Notes under the pieces: model-generated
Seen by the model: the letters and a program-made list of their open reading frames with translations, nothing else
Database searches by the model: none
What the model was told of the DNA's origin: nothing
Program-made: the position numbers and the translations under genes
Part shown: in pieces, positions 38,801 to 45,581 of the stretch
How positions within the stretch are numbered: the stretch's first letter is position 1
Layout of the letters: each line of letters opens with the position of its first letter
Source of the DNA: Antennarius striatus
Lineage: Eukaryota > Chordata > Actinopteri > Lophiiformes > Antennariidae
Reading direction: 5' to 3'
Assembly: GCF_040054535.1 (NCBI RefSeq)
Contig: NC_090781.1
Span: forward strand, 8,573,982-8,637,981
Length of the DNA stretch: 64,000 nt

Positions 38801-40264
38801 CTATTTCTCTACAGTTAATCTTTCTGATCTACTGCTGTGGTGGAAACATGGAAGATTTAACGTTAAAATGAAAAACTGATACCTTTAGCAGCAACTTTCC
38901 TTATATAAACACTGTAAAAACAGTGCCATATCCTGCATGAGCTTCCTTTGGATGTGTTTTCACGGAGCAAACAGGAAGTGCACGTTGGAACAGGGCACAC
39001 CTGAAAGTGTGGTTGAACGATCCATTCACACCGTAAGACATTGGCCTACTGTGTTTTCATATATATTATTTGTTCTGGACACAAGTCAATCCAAGTACTT
39101 ATCTACATAATTTGACCATCTCAAACTGACCTATGTATATGACCTATGTATCCTATCCATCCTGGTCACTCCCAAAGAGCTAACAAGGGGCAGACGTGCT
39201 GCCTGAGGACTAAACAGATTATAGCGTGATCATGTCTGACGTGACAAGTTTGAAGAAACACAGAACCTCCTCTCAAAGTTACCACTCAGGTTTCAGTGTT
39301 AGCATGCAGCATCCAACTGCACTGACACAAAACACAAGAAACAGGGTGAGAGAGAGAGAGAGAGAAAGAGAAAGAGTGGATATTTTAAATCCAATCAACA
39401 GCTGAGACTAAACCCTCAACAAAACCTGTTTGTACAGGTACTGTAGACAAATAGAAGTCATTGTCATATCAAAACAGACACACAAACACCACACGTACCG
39501 TGTCTCCAGGGGTCCTTAGGCTCCACTGCTCCCGAAACAATATCCTCATCTGAGGGAAAGGTCACTCTTTTGCCAGCTGGTTTGTGCCCATCGTCCCCCT
39601 CTTCCACTGAGGGGTACAGTCCAGTCTTGTCTGTGGTAGAATCCTCTGTACAGCTGATCTGGCTTGCATCTGATGGACTCTCTGCTGTGTTGCAGACTTG
39701 GATATCCTGAGACACGAATTCTGAGTCTAAAGAATTGTCCGAGAGTGATCTGACATTTGTTGAGTCGCCCTCCAACACCCCACTCTCATCCAGACTCAGA
39801 TCCACTCCCACATCCATTTCCCCGCCATCATCTTGTAAAACAAACTTGTCTGTATGTCCTTTCATTTGCTCTGACCCAATATTGCTCTTGTGCTGCTCTT
39901 CAGTGGAAAAAATCAAGTCAGTGGTGTTTACTACCACAGGTGTTTCTTGGGCACTGCTGTGTCGATTTCCATTGGCTTCATCAATTTCCAGTGTGTTTAG
40001 TGCCTGCTGGTTTCCCTCCTCCGCTGCATGAAGGTTATCGTTGAGTTGAGGCATCAGGTATGTTTCAGAGGCCTCTGAGGGAACTGTGTTTTGTTTTTCT
40101 AGGTTACTGTCCGTTGTCAGTTCAGAGGTTTGTGAGGTGACCTCTTCTGTATTGTTGGCAGTGTTGTGATCCAAATCCACATTGCTTTTAGTCTTGATAT
40201 TGCACAAATCTAGACACTGCTCTTCGATATTCATTTTTTCATTTCCAAGGGAACTCGGTATCAT
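4156..40264 (-). CDS. ppp1r37: PPP1R37 (protein phosphatase 1 regulatory subunit 37, LRR protein), 12 coding exons
   Basis: Known role: PPP1R37 (formerly LRRC68) binds the PP1 catalytic subunit through an RVxF-type motif and restrains its activity. Seen here: joining 40264-39499, 21964-21867, 16647-16602, 16399-16299, 13566-13447, 10637-10487, 10346-10191, 9233-9121, 6838-6697, 6510-6344, 5912-4307 and 4232-4156 gives 3543 nt (1180 residues plus TGA). Every junction is AG/GT and every phase matches. Residues 1-255 are acidic and low-complexity, ending in a KRVTF motif (232-236) followed by the conserved PSDEDIVSGAVEPKDPWRH block. Residues of about 300-615 are leucine-rich repeats. Residues 621-1155 are a Ser/Pro/Glu-rich disordered tail with the conserved SVSSPGRGHK block. 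The C-terminus keeps ELEELLLEAS. The protein is far longer than the mammalian one (about 690 residues). The start chosen is the first ATG after the predicted acceptor at 40281. Confidence 0.95.
4307..5912 (-). CDS. ppp1r37: ppp1r37 coding exon 11 (large disordered exon)
   Basis: This 1606-nt exon encodes residues 621-1155. It starts with VKSFIETQRALLSEIQNGCK, the conserved helix that follows the LRR domain, then becomes Ser/Thr/Pro/Gln/Glu-rich with acidic runs (DTEDEEEEE). The conserved block SVSSPGRGHKIFMVTRVESP lies near the first third. The donor is GTGAGT at 4306. Open frames on the opposite strand are shadows of this biased composition. Confidence 0.95.
6344..6510 (-). CDS. ppp1r37: ppp1r37 coding exon 10 (LRR)
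   Basis: Residues 565-620. It contains AVAEFIAESPRLLRLDLREN and SLLRLDLDREPKKE, which are two leucine-rich repeats ending the LRR domain. The acceptor is TGCCGTAG and the donor is GTGAGT. Incoming phase 1, outgoing phase 0. Confidence 0.95.
6697..6838 (-). CDS. ppp1r37: ppp1r37 coding exon 9 (LRR)
   Basis: Residues 518-564. It reads TQSLETLNLGHNSVGNEGVH followed by RSVLRLGLASTKLSCEG, matching the PPP1R37 LRR region closely. The acceptor is TTGTTCCAG and the donor is GTAGGA. Confidence 0.95.
6911..9120. other. ppp1r37 intron 8, no recognised element
   Basis: AT-rich intronic sequence between coding exons 9 and 8. I see no tRNA, no clear repeat with boundaries and no open frame with family resemblance. 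A TG/CA-rich tract abuts the donor near 9100-9120. Confidence 0.6.
9121..9233 (-). CDS. ppp1r37: ppp1r37 coding exon 8 (LRR)
   Basis: Residues 480-517. It reads LAYVCEGLKEQRKGLVTLVL then WNNQLTHNGMGYLAAAL, a conserved LRR segment. The donor GTACAC lies inside a CA/TG-rich tract just downstream. Confidence 0.93.
9690..9960 (-). mobile_element. Possible decayed DNA-transposon coding fragment
   Basis: On the minus strand a degenerate frame begins MSDLLSKKQPKV and continues through DITVDSTEEDVEEAKRK, interrupted by stops. The acidic and lysine-rich character and start context resemble N-termini of hAT-like or zinc-finger transposase genes seen in fish, but I cannot place it firmly. No terminal repeats were identified. 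It sits in a ppp1r37 intron. Confidence 0.25.
10191..10346 (-). CDS. ppp1r37: ppp1r37 coding exon 7 (LRR)
   Basis: Residues 428-479. It reads TALKMNMNLRELYLADNKLN followed by QILDLRNNHILDSG, two LRRs. The acceptor CATCTACAG lies within a CTACAG repeat, and the phase requirement fixes the cut before 10346. Confidence 0.94.
10487..10637 (-). CDS. ppp1r37: ppp1r37 coding exon 6 (LRR)
   Basis: Residues 378-427. It reads TSSLQYLDARNTPLLDNSAP then LAVLHLENAGLSGRPLMLL, a strong match to PPP1R37. The acceptor is TCCTCAG and the donor is GTGAGA. Outgoing phase 1. Confidence 0.95.
11135..12180 (+). mobile_element. Decayed L2/Rex1-type LINE (endonuclease-to-RT fragment)
   Basis: Frameshifted plus-strand fragments resemble a fish non-LTR retrotransposon ORF2. 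A GDF-type motif from the end of the endonuclease domain lies near 11160. Next come VTVWDRGTVNGSF and TNWDIFYN plus NEATETMTDCINFFVDNVV (about 11230-11370). Then follow GSDVISAVILNSGAEELIPV-like sequence (about 11765) and DDAVKSIT (about 12045) from the reverse transcriptase. Stops and frameshifts break all frames, so it is a relic. It lies antisense to ppp1r37. Confidence 0.6.
13447..13566 (-). CDS. ppp1r37: ppp1r37 coding exon 5 (LRR)
   Basis: Residues 338-377, exactly 40 codons. It reads GASSLFDMIEYYESATHLNI then SFNKHIGTRGWQAAAHMMRK. The acceptor is TTCTTAG and the donor is GTGAGA. Confidence 0.95.
14692..15651 (+). mobile_element. Unassigned TIR transposon, long copy (family A, copy 1)
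   Basis: The left end CTGGGCTTGC and following 90 bases match copy 2 (21262). The right 180 bases match copies 2 and 3. The interior, about 600 bases longer than in copy 2, has no clear transposase. The sequence GGGAG flanks both ends (14687-14691 and 15652-15656), a possible 5-bp target duplication. The right inverted repeat is degenerate and lies in a short local duplication, so that flank match could be chance. GCCAC/GTGGC motifs are clustered near both ends. A TATTTAA box, a CpG-rich stretch and GTAAGT (15527) lie in the right third. Confidence 0.65.
16299..16399 (-). CDS. ppp1r37: ppp1r37 coding exon 4 (LRR)
   Basis: Residues 304-337. It reads EKLDYKACESLEEILKRVQF then KVIDLEQTNLDED. 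The acceptor is TTCTTTAG and the donor is GTAAGA. Incoming phase 1, outgoing phase 0. Confidence 0.94.
16602..16647 (-). CDS. ppp1r37: ppp1r37 coding exon 3 (46-bp micro-exon)
   Basis: This exon is too short to stand out as an open frame. It reads ELKDLTQRNECLDLK plus one base, between CTCTGCAG and GTAAGA. It fits the slot between the QIQ and EKLDY segments, and it is needed to keep the phase. Confidence 0.88.
17794..17825. repeat. (TG)n microsatellite
   Basis: About sixteen uninterrupted TG dinucleotides in a ppp1r37 intron. Confidence 0.95.
19703..19850. mobile_element. MITE with long inverted termini (Tc1/mariner-pogo type)
   Basis: This 148-bp element begins CAGTATTTTTCGCACTATAA and ends in the inverted equivalent TTACAGTGCGGAAAATACTG. 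Inverted repeats of about 28 bp match with a few differences. GGCGCAC appears repeatedly inside. This end sequence is widespread in vertebrate genomes among pogo/mariner-like MITEs. A TA duplication is not preserved at the flanks. Confidence 0.75.
20940..21224 (+). repeat. Common teleost interspersed repeat, copy 1
   Basis: It carries the familiar fish-repeat signature: GTCTATCCCAGC, GGCGAGAGGTGGGG, GGAGGTGGGAGGAAGCCGGA and a terminal GAGCCACTGTGCTGCCC. Two related copies in the same orientation lie at 49012 and 58738. I recognise it as a ubiquitous teleost repeat but do not assign a superfamily. Confidence 0.7.
21262..21592 (+). mobile_element. Unassigned TIR transposon, short intact copy (family A, copy 2)
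   Basis: A 331-bp non-autonomous element. The left end CTGGGCTTGCACTAG and right end CTAGCGCAAGCCCAG are inverted repeats matching at 14 of 15 positions. GTTGT flanks it on both sides (21257-21261 and 21593-21597), a clean 5-bp target duplication. Subterminal GCCAC/GTGGC motifs occur at both ends. The right part holds the block ATCGCTCGGGGATTTTCGCG and then GTAAGTTTTAGCC, shared with copies 1 and 3. Confidence 0.85.
21867..21964 (-). CDS. ppp1r37: ppp1r37 coding exon 2
   Basis: 98 nt, residues 256-288. It reads HNVTVEEIISTYKQACQKLN then CKPISKVLKQIQ, the helical segment preceding the LRRs in PPP1R37. The acceptor is TTTTGCAG and the donor is GTGAAG. Confidence 0.92.
23985..24260 (-). mobile_element. 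Tc1-like transposon relic (non-coding end)
   Basis: The stretch around 24120-24180 (AATAGTTGATCAGGCCTCC, then TTGCATGAATTACTGCATCA) matches sequence I recall from fish Tc1-like elements, apparently in antisense. No complete inverted repeats or transposase frame remain. Confidence 0.4.
24748..24948 (+). pseudogene. 28S rRNA-like pseudogene fragment
   Basis: The core GACCCGAAGATGGTGAACTA is nearly identical to a universally conserved 28S rRNA block (a single A missing). In correct order there follow decayed counterparts of the next conserved blocks: GCAGGGCGAAGCC-like, AGAGGAAACT-like, GCTAGCAGCTGGTTC (rRNA CTAGTAGCTGGTTC), CGGAAGTTTCCTTTAGGATA (rRNA CGAAGTTTCCCTCAGGATA), then GGTTTTATCTGGTAA (rRNA AGTTTTATCCGGTAA). 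About 200 bases are collinear, with many substitutions mostly C to T or G to A. It is preceded by A-rich runs at 24630-24666. It is far too decayed and short to be functional. Confidence 0.8.
29681..29868 (+). repeat. Teleost interspersed repeat with GCGCTTTA and GGGGAAAAACTCCCT motifs
   Basis: It reads CAGGTTTTATTTATAAAGCG, then TTTCAAAGCGCTTTAACAGA, CAGCGGCGGGGAAAAACTCC and CTAGGCAGGACCCATC. This order is typical of a very common fish repeat derived from a mobile element. Single copy in this window; superfamily not assigned. Confidence 0.65.
32840..33115 (+). mobile_element. Tc1-like transposase relic (C-terminal part)
   Basis: A plus-strand frame reads FWPAHSPELKHINIWVHIKA and then KLVGRKSGGTDQLCAAARES plus W, resembling the C-terminal part of Tc1 transposases (WPAxSPDLNPIENLW, with the catalytic-domain end). 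The DLNPIENLW core is changed to ELKHINIWV, and upstream sequence is broken, so it is inactive. Confidence 0.7.
35025..35948. mobile_element. 924-bp pogo/Tigger-like MITE with TA target duplication
   Basis: The ends CAGTGGTACCTCTACTTACG (left) and CGTAAGTAGAGGTATCACTG (right) are inverted with one mismatch across 22 bp. TA dinucleotides flank both sides (35023-35024, 35949-35950). Inside each end are several direct and inverted copies of TACGTAAGTAGA-like motifs. The interior has only short unrelated frames and no transposase, so it is non-autonomous. Confidence 0.85.
36104..37416 (+). pseudogene. RTE-type LINE, 5'-truncated reverse transcriptase
   Basis: Fragments in shifting frames match the fish RTE-like RT: DEVRRALKRMKSGKAFGPY, then FVDLEKAYDRVPTEELWYYM, then FVDDIVICSESREEVEEKLE (the YADD-type active site written FVDD) and RGIKVSRSKTEYMCVN. 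After a stop at about 37100 it continues with VQAGWNRWRKVSGVLCDRRV and VYKTVVRPAMLFGLE. The endonuclease domain is absent and several frameshifts and stops are present. The sequence stops at GTTAGAAGTTTTGGAGAT, where a SINE begins. The LINE resumes at 37971. Confidence 0.85.
37417..37772 (+). mobile_element. tRNA-derived SINE inserted in the LINE
   Basis: The head GGCGGCAGTGGCTCAGTGGT AGAG holds an A-box-like motif, and GGTTTGATTCC is a B-box, together a pol III promoter of tRNA type. The body has CACTGCCCAGGCGCCCTTGA followed by GCAAGGTGCCATCCCC, a conserved central block of fish SINEs. A TG-rich tail runs from about 37674. The head contains an insertion relative to a tRNA and is not a functional tRNA gene. 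The 3' boundary is approximate. An antisense fragment of the same body lies at 56123. Confidence 0.75.
37773..37970 (+). mobile_element. Unassigned TIR transposon, 5'-truncated copy (family A, copy 3)
   Basis: Homologous to the right ends of copies 1 and 2: AGAGAAAAAGTTTGTTTTCT, ATCGCTCGGGGATTTTCGCG, GTAAGTTTTAGCC, AACGCCACCATGGCTACACT, ending GGCGTAAGCCCAG. The left half, including the left inverted repeat, is missing. The right terminus abuts resumed LINE sequence directly. Confidence 0.8.
37971..38160 (+). pseudogene. RTE-type LINE 3' end (resumed after nested insertion)
   Basis: AAGGATGCTG continues the conserved RRML of RTE-like ORF2. It is followed by GRPKRRFMDVVKEDMK, VVGVREEDPEDRVRCRQ and a stop at about 38130. 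A short 3' tail ends in AAAAGGAGAAGAAGTAG. Relative to the usual ORF about 25 codons between the GD and RRML motifs are missing, replaced by the SINE and family A copy 3. Confidence 0.8.
38340..38530 (+). repeat. Teleost repeat of the GTGACCTTGA family
   Basis: It carries GAGATTTTGCATTCATAGAA, GCCGGACATGAAG, CAGTGACCTTGAGCTTAGAC and TCTTTGAGTTCAAATGGAGG. I recognise this order from a very abundant fish repeat in which units with GACCTTGACC motifs recur. Degenerate single unit. Confidence 0.55.
39348..39376. repeat. (GA)n microsatellite
   Basis: A GAGAGAGA tract with an AAAGAGAAAGAG continuation, about 30 bases, in ppp1r37 intron 1 close to coding exon 1. Confidence 0.9.
39499..40264 (-). CDS. 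ppp1r37: ppp1r37 coding exon 1 (acidic N-terminus with PP1-binding motif)
   Basis: Encodes residues 1-255. The final 25 residues carry the PP1-docking KRVTF and the diagnostic PSDEDIVSGAVEPKDPWRH. The preceding 230 residues are acidic, Ser/Thr/Asn/Gln-rich and unlike any domain I recognise. The donor is GTACGT at 39498. A codon further upstream at 40276 is GTG, not ATG, so the first ATG at 40264 is used. Confidence 0.93.
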
Positions 40265-40599
40265 ACGGTGCCACACAGCCTGTATGTTGAATTAAACAAT
40301 AATTTGGGACCAACTAATAGATACGCCTGACTTTGTTCCTTTGACAAGATATGTAGATAAACACGTCGTCTAAGTTCCCTGAAGATTAATGTCCATTCAA
40401 GTGGAATCAGAATATTATATTGTTACTGCATTTTTGCAGGTTACTTGTATTGACTCTGAATTATCGTGTCGCATGTGATCCACATGGATCCATAAAAACA
40501 GGTAGTGCAGTTTTAACCAAATATTGTTAATGATAAATAAACGACACTTGGTTGAGTTAAATACTGTTAAAGTAATAATGCATGTGTCATACGAGGCAA

Positions 40600-41335
40600 C
40601 TTTGTGAAGCTATCACCCCGGTATATCGAACCGTGTTGTGAAGCTCCTACTGGGGACGCTGGCAGGACTCACAGGTCGTCACACATTACGGGCGGTAATA
40701 AAGCACACGTCACTCAGGGCGCCTCCATTACGCTAGCAAGCTGAGCTCACCGTCCGACATCAAACACATCAATTTGAACGTATTTGAGTGCGCTAATATT
40801 AGCTAGCTTGCAAATGTTGCCCAACAATGACGTTCAGGCCCGTAAAACTGTAGCGCGCCCGCTTCTTTGCATGTGCTCATCTGTTCCGTCTCCCAACAAA
40901 GTCCATTACATGGTGTAAAGAAAATAGTCCCCGGCTTTGGTCTCACCCTCCGTCGTGGCGCAAATCAGCTCACATCAAAAAAACAGCCGAGCAAAGGCAG
41001 ACAGAAAATAAAACTGGCGTCACGCTCCAAGAAATAAGCATGTTTCGGTGGCTAATGTTAGCGCTGTGAGCCGAACATCTGTCGGTACTTACATTGCTAT
41101 TTCATTTGAAACTATTAACATATCCCATAGGCAGGAGACTGGATGGTGTCTCTCTGTCCGGCAGAACTGCGTCGGACCTGTTATGCTCCACCGTTACCAT
41201 TCGCTAGCTTGTTAAAGTCTAACAACTGTTTGTTGTTCACGCGTCTTACGTCATCACGTCGTAACCTGCCGGGCTGCATTCAAGCAGACGCAGTGTTACG
41301 TAGGGTTACGAAAAACATCAGTGGGAATATTTGAG
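40600..41335 (-). promoter_or_regulatory. ppp1r37: CpG-rich promoter region and likely non-coding first exon of ppp1r37
   Basis: CpG dinucleotides are locally frequent, in contrast to the AT-rich surroundings. On the minus strand a consensus donor GTAAGT begins at 41092. An acceptor (AACATACAG) just above 40281 precedes the start codon, so a 5' UTR exon ending at 41093 and a roughly 0.8-kb UTR intron are likely. No TATA box stands out, as expected for a housekeeping CpG promoter. The exact start site is not visible. Confidence 0.5.
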
Positions 41336-42349
41336 ACGATTTTGTTAAACGTTCTGAAACGCGTTTAAAATCTGCTAATTGAATATATACTAAATTTCGA
41401 CATTGTATTTTCATTTGTTTAAATTTTGAAATATTACCATTATAATTTCAAAAACAATTATTCAAAAACAATTTTTGTTTGCATTCTTGTGCAGAGACAG
41501 TGCTGTACTTCAAGAGAACAGATCACCTGAAGAACTGTTGTCAAACGTGAAGTGAAAGGTTAACCAATATTTTTATTTAAGATCAGCAATGTCTGCACTA
41601 CTGGACACTCGTGGAGTGACATTCAAGTTAAAACATCAGCTTCTATTCTATTTGTAACAGCCACATATAAAATATACCTGAAAAGAGATTCATACAATCC
41701 TTTTCAGTACGCAATATAAATTTATTGAAATTTGGATGTTGAAAATTAATACATCTGTAAAACCAAATAAAAAAAGGGTTGATTTGGTACATTTAAAATT
41801 CTATGTTCAGTTTTTTCTGAGCTTTCCATTAGTGTGAAATCAGATTTGATCAATTCTTGGTATGTATTAAGATTCCTAAGACCAATTGGAAAGTCCGATT
41901 TCTCTTTTCTCAAGTATTGTATAAGTCCAAGCAATGGACTGTCAATTCACAGTACATTTAAACTATTAATCAACTTCCTCTTATACAGTATGTAATTAGT
42001 AACAAAACTTTGGATCACTTTGCCATATCAGACAGTTTATCACAATATTCCACTTCAAGTGACCCAACTTTCCTGTCAGCAACCTGTGTGAAATCTTTGC
42101 CCTGTGGCACATGTTTAAAGACCAGTCTAGATTTTGAGGAGAAGTTATCGATAGCTTAATTTTTGTCACCCTCTTGTTTTTAAACTGCCTTTCTGAAATG
42201 TTTAAATGGCCACAAAATGTGGGAAGCATTAGATGACAAAAGGAACAAGATATAACGCTAGTTTAGAGTGGTTTAAATGAACACACCGATGCCCTAGAAA
42301 GACATCTGCCCTTCCTAAACATGAAATGCACACTTAAAAACAAAAATTA
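41336..42349. other. Spacer between the H2A.X-type histone and ppp1r37
   Basis: About 1 kb of AT-rich DNA separates the 3' end of the histone gene from the ppp1r37 promoter region; both genes are on the minus strand. No open frame with domain resemblance is present. Additional minus-strand AATAAA hexamers (around 41573 and 41724) could serve as alternative distal poly(A) signals for the histone transcript. Confidence 0.5.
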
Positions 42350-42355
42350 TTTAAT
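42350..42355 (-). terminator. Candidate poly(A) signal (ATTAAA) of the histone gene
   Basis: ATTAAA on the minus strand, 30 nt after the TAA stop. I find no replication-dependent histone stem-loop (a GGCTCTTTTCAGAGCC-like hairpin) in the 70 nt after the stop, so a polyadenylated mRNA is likely. Confidence 0.45.
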
Positions 42356-42385
42356 TTCAGTAAATTCACAGAACAATTAAAAACA

Positions 42386-42802
42386 TTAAAACTCTTGAGA
42401 CTGAACATCTTTAGCTGAAGTGTCATCTCTAGGTGCTTTTGTCTTCTTGGGGAGAAGGCTTGCATGAATATTTGGAATGACCCCACCATCAGAGAATGTG
42501 ACTCCTGCCAGCAGTCTGTTCAATTCCTCATCATTTTTCACTGCCAGCAAGATGTGCCGAGGAGCAATGCGTTGCTTCTTGTTGTCACGGGAGGCGTTTC
42601 CCGACAGCTCCAGAATTTCAGCACAGAGGTACTCCAGGACAGCTGCTAGATACACAGCTGCACCGTTGCCAACTCGCTCAGCATAGTTGCCTTTTCTCAG
42701 CATCCTGTGGATGCGACCAACCGGGAAAGTAATCCCTGCCCTGGTGGACCGAGACGTTATAGGTTTTTGTTTGAGTGCAACTTTTTTCCCACGGCCAGAC
42801 AT
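42386..42802 (-). CDS. Divergent histone H2A ending in SQEF (H2A.X-F/oocyte-type)
   Basis: A 138-codon single coding exon encodes an H2A. MSGRGK opens the N-terminus, and [20 protein letters not shown] and [20 protein letters not shown] form the histone fold. Acidic-patch positions E56, E61, E64, D90, E91 and E92 are kept, as is the K118-K119 pair. The tail ends SQEF, the H2A.X-type phospho-motif with Phe last, as in the egg-enriched H2A.X-F of Xenopus and fish. The body is unusually divergent: K13 and K15 are Pro and Thr, Q104 is Asp, position 59 is Cys. The ATG at 42802 gives the canonical histone start; two codons further upstream the in-frame codon is GTG. It could be an ortholog of cyprinid oocyte-specific h2af1o, but I cannot confirm that. 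Confidence 0.9.
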   Translation of the reverse strand: MSGRGKKVALKQKPITSRSTRAGITFPVGRIHRMLRKGNYAERVGNGAAVYLAAVLEYLCAEILELSGNASRDNKKQRIAPRHILLAVKNDEELNRLLAGVTFSDGGVIPNIHASLLPKKTKAPRDDTSAKDVQSQEF

Positions 42803-43099
42803 CTTCACTGTGATCTGAGAGAAATAAAGGTTACATGGTCATAAAAAGCAACACCTGGATTTGTATGTTAATTCCGAAGTCAAACATATGTGGACTTTAT
42901 ACAGGAGTCATCCAAACATCACCTTTGATAAAAGACCTACAGAATTATGTCACATCAAACAGCTAATTTTCTAAGCATAAAAATTAAAGCACAATCATTT
43001 AATAAAAAAAAAAAATCCACAAATAAAATCACCACAGCAAACTTGACTCAGCACTCACTAATATTCTGTAGGTCCTCCTGGTTGAAGCAGCAGCTGTAC
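42803..43099 (-). other. Predicted 5' UTR exon and intron of the histone gene
   Basis: Just upstream of the ATG the minus strand reads TTTATTTCTCTCAG, a good splice acceptor, leaving about 12 nt of UTR in the coding exon. A consensus GTGAGT donor begins at 43058. A short first exon between about 43098 and 43059 would sit 25-30 nt downstream of a TATA box. Replication-dependent histone genes lack introns, so this supports a replication-independent type. Confidence 0.5.
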
Positions 43100-43120
43100 C
43101 TTCAAACACAGAGCACTGAT

Positions 43121-43224
43121 CTTATATGAGGAAGCAAAGCAGTAATGGGTTAACTGCTAACACCTGGTTCTTCTGCTACAAGGAGTTCACTTGATCACCT
43201 GCATTTAACCATCTGGACCATCTG
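43121..43224 (-). promoter_or_regulatory. TATA box with upstream E-box cluster for the histone gene
   Basis: The minus strand has CATATAAG at about 43128-43121. Upstream are five E-boxes (CANNTG) in 64 bp: CACCTG at 43161, CACTTG at 43188, CACCTG at 43196, CATCTG at 43210 and CATCTG at 43219 (plus-strand readings). E-boxes near the TATA box are typical of oocyte genes driven by the bHLH factor FIGLA. The link to FIGLA here is an inference. Confidence 0.45.
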
Positions 43225-43811
43225 ATACCCACACGTCCTCCACCTCCAGCATTCAGTGAGTCGCACTGGGACTAGAGAGATTTTCAATGGCAATGAATGA
43301 TGTTTTGACTTAAGGTTGAAATACACAAATGAACAATTTGCACACATCATGCTTCTGATATTTATCAGAGAAATCTAATGAAATACTTATTTATTAGACA
43401 GTTACTTGAATTAGTTTCTTTGCAAAATTATGATTTAACCTGTAAAACCTGATGAAAAAAGATTTCAGACCCCCCGACCCCCCGACCATCTACCAAATGC
43501 TTTTTATATGTTAATGCATCAAATATTTATTATCAAATAATATGAATTTAGATTTTTAGAAACACTAAAGGTTTTCACTGTTCCACATTAAGCACATTTT
43601 ATTTTTGATACTTGACAAAATATTTTAAAGAATAACAAAGAAAAACTGATAGCAGCCTTCATGTTTTGTTTAATTAGAAACAAAAATGTGCCACAATGAC
43701 AACACATTTCAATGTATGAAATGATTGAAAACGTTGTATTGAGAGCAGAGTTTGATTTGAGTTTTGGGGATGGGGACTACACAAGCCAAGACGTCTTTTA
43801 CCCCTCAGCCC

Positions 43812-43828
43812 TTTTTTTTTTTTTTTTT
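43812..43828. repeat. Poly(T) tract
   Basis: About 17 consecutive T residues, in an A/T-rich interval. Confidence 0.9.
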
Positions 43829-45578
43829 GGATGTTGTTGATGTTGCAAATGAAATGACTGTGCTGAAGTTTTGATGTAATAAAAAGTTCAAAAAAACCCC
43901 AAAAAAACAAAAGATATACAGTCCATAACATATGAACTACACTGAAGTGTTAAAAACATTCTTTTCTGGTTTCAAAATTATTTCAAATTAATGTGGAGAC
44001 ACATTTTGTGCATGTTTTGGATACTGATGACATCTACCTCCGAAGAAAAGTTTGCCTGTACTTTGTTGTTTTTGCTTGTAGTATTGAAAAGACATTAGAG
44101 AAATATATTTATTGATACTCTGTAATAATCACTTGAGCTTCAAATAAAGAGGAATATAAATCCTCAAAAGTAATAATACTGCAAAGTAAAACAGAGTACA
44201 CATTACAATATACTCCTCAGGAAACTGCACAACAGCAGAGTTGAGAAGTGGAATGACAGATGCTTGAGGAAGTGAAGCTCTGTAATTCCTCATCTCTTGT
44301 CTTCCCTTATGATGTCATCTAAATGCGCTGAAAAAACCCCAGCAGCAGATGGCAGCACAACCTCAACCCAGCTCTAGTCTGTTTATAATTATTTATCTAT
44401 TCAGTTGAGTTATTCCTATTGGAATCTTATAAATCACCACTCAGTGGTGCCATGATTCTGTACTTCTTTATCAGGTGCTTGACAGCATCTGTCTGATGTG
44501 CTGACTAAATAACGGCCCTTAGAAGTGATGACTCTCCTCCTATCTCTGTGTAGCACACACTATCAAGTGTTTAGCTACAACATTCAGAGATAGACAGAGG
44601 TATTCAGGGTTTTTTCACATGTGAAGGTCTGAAAGGAGCTCGCAGTACAAATCAGAATGTGGTAACCCATGTTCATGTGGAGTTCCTGTATTGTTAGGAG
44701 ATACTTGTTATCTTCTTGTTCTGTCTCGTCTCAAACCCATTTATTCCAATAGTTCTGTCGCGTTCCAGATAAATAATGTTAACTATCATCTACTTCTTTC
44801 TGCAGGCAAATCCCCACACTCCTGTGCCTTTTAGTCAAGGACGACTGTTCCAGTTACACATTGTGCTTCTTTATTCCTTGTCTGTCCATATTTATGTACC
44901 CAAGAAGGACACAAGTTGGATTGAGAGATCGACGGGTTGAGGGTTTTTCTTTGTTTACTTGGACCACATTAATGCAGAATGATTTTTATTTTTCAATAGC
45001 ATAAGGCTATTTTTATGAGCATGGTACCAGTGATAAAATATGTCCTTAAACTCAGTGACAAAGTCTGTTCCTAAACACAAAATAGTTGCTTGGCGATATA
45101 TTACTAAATCAGCGCCTCTTCCTGAGCTTAGTTGCTGTTAAGCCGTGATCAATGTCACTAGTTATGTTTTGGATGTTTGTGTTGTACAGAATCAAATGGA
45201 CTCGTTTTAACAGTTTGAAGACTTTTCGTCTCTCATCCAAGAGGCTTCTTCAGAGCAAAATGCTTTTATGCCATTCAGTAATCCTTAAAACAGTCACTTC
45301 TGATTGCAGCACATTTACGAACATATGAGACTGCAGTTCGAAAAGGCCTCTATTTGAATTTGTCATTACATCTAAAGTCATAGATAAAGAAGACCTCGTC
45401 TGGCAGAGCGAAAGGAAAATATTTTGAAACCACATGATCACACTGTTTTTAACATGTTGTCCAACTTTGTTTTTGCTGTAATCCAACCAGCAGTTGCTCC
45501 GTCCTTGTTAATATCCTCATTTCCAAATTTGAAAGCAAACAGCTTTGTCCTTTGTGCTGTTTGTCTTCTCCCACCTCC

Positions 45579-45581
<3 letters not shown>

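Larger units (their letters stand above)
21965..39498. other. ppp1r37 intron 1 (17.5 kb)
   Basis: The largest intron, between coding exons 2 and 1. Listed separately are a Tc1-like relic (23985), a 28S rRNA-like segment (24748), a teleost repeat (29681), a Tc1 transposase relic (32840), a pogo-like MITE (35025), a nested RTE/SINE/family A complex (36104-38160) and another teleost repeat (38340). The intervals 22000-23980, 24960-29680, 29870-32690 and 33130-35020 are AT-rich sequence in which I see no gene or bounded element. Confidence 0.7.
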
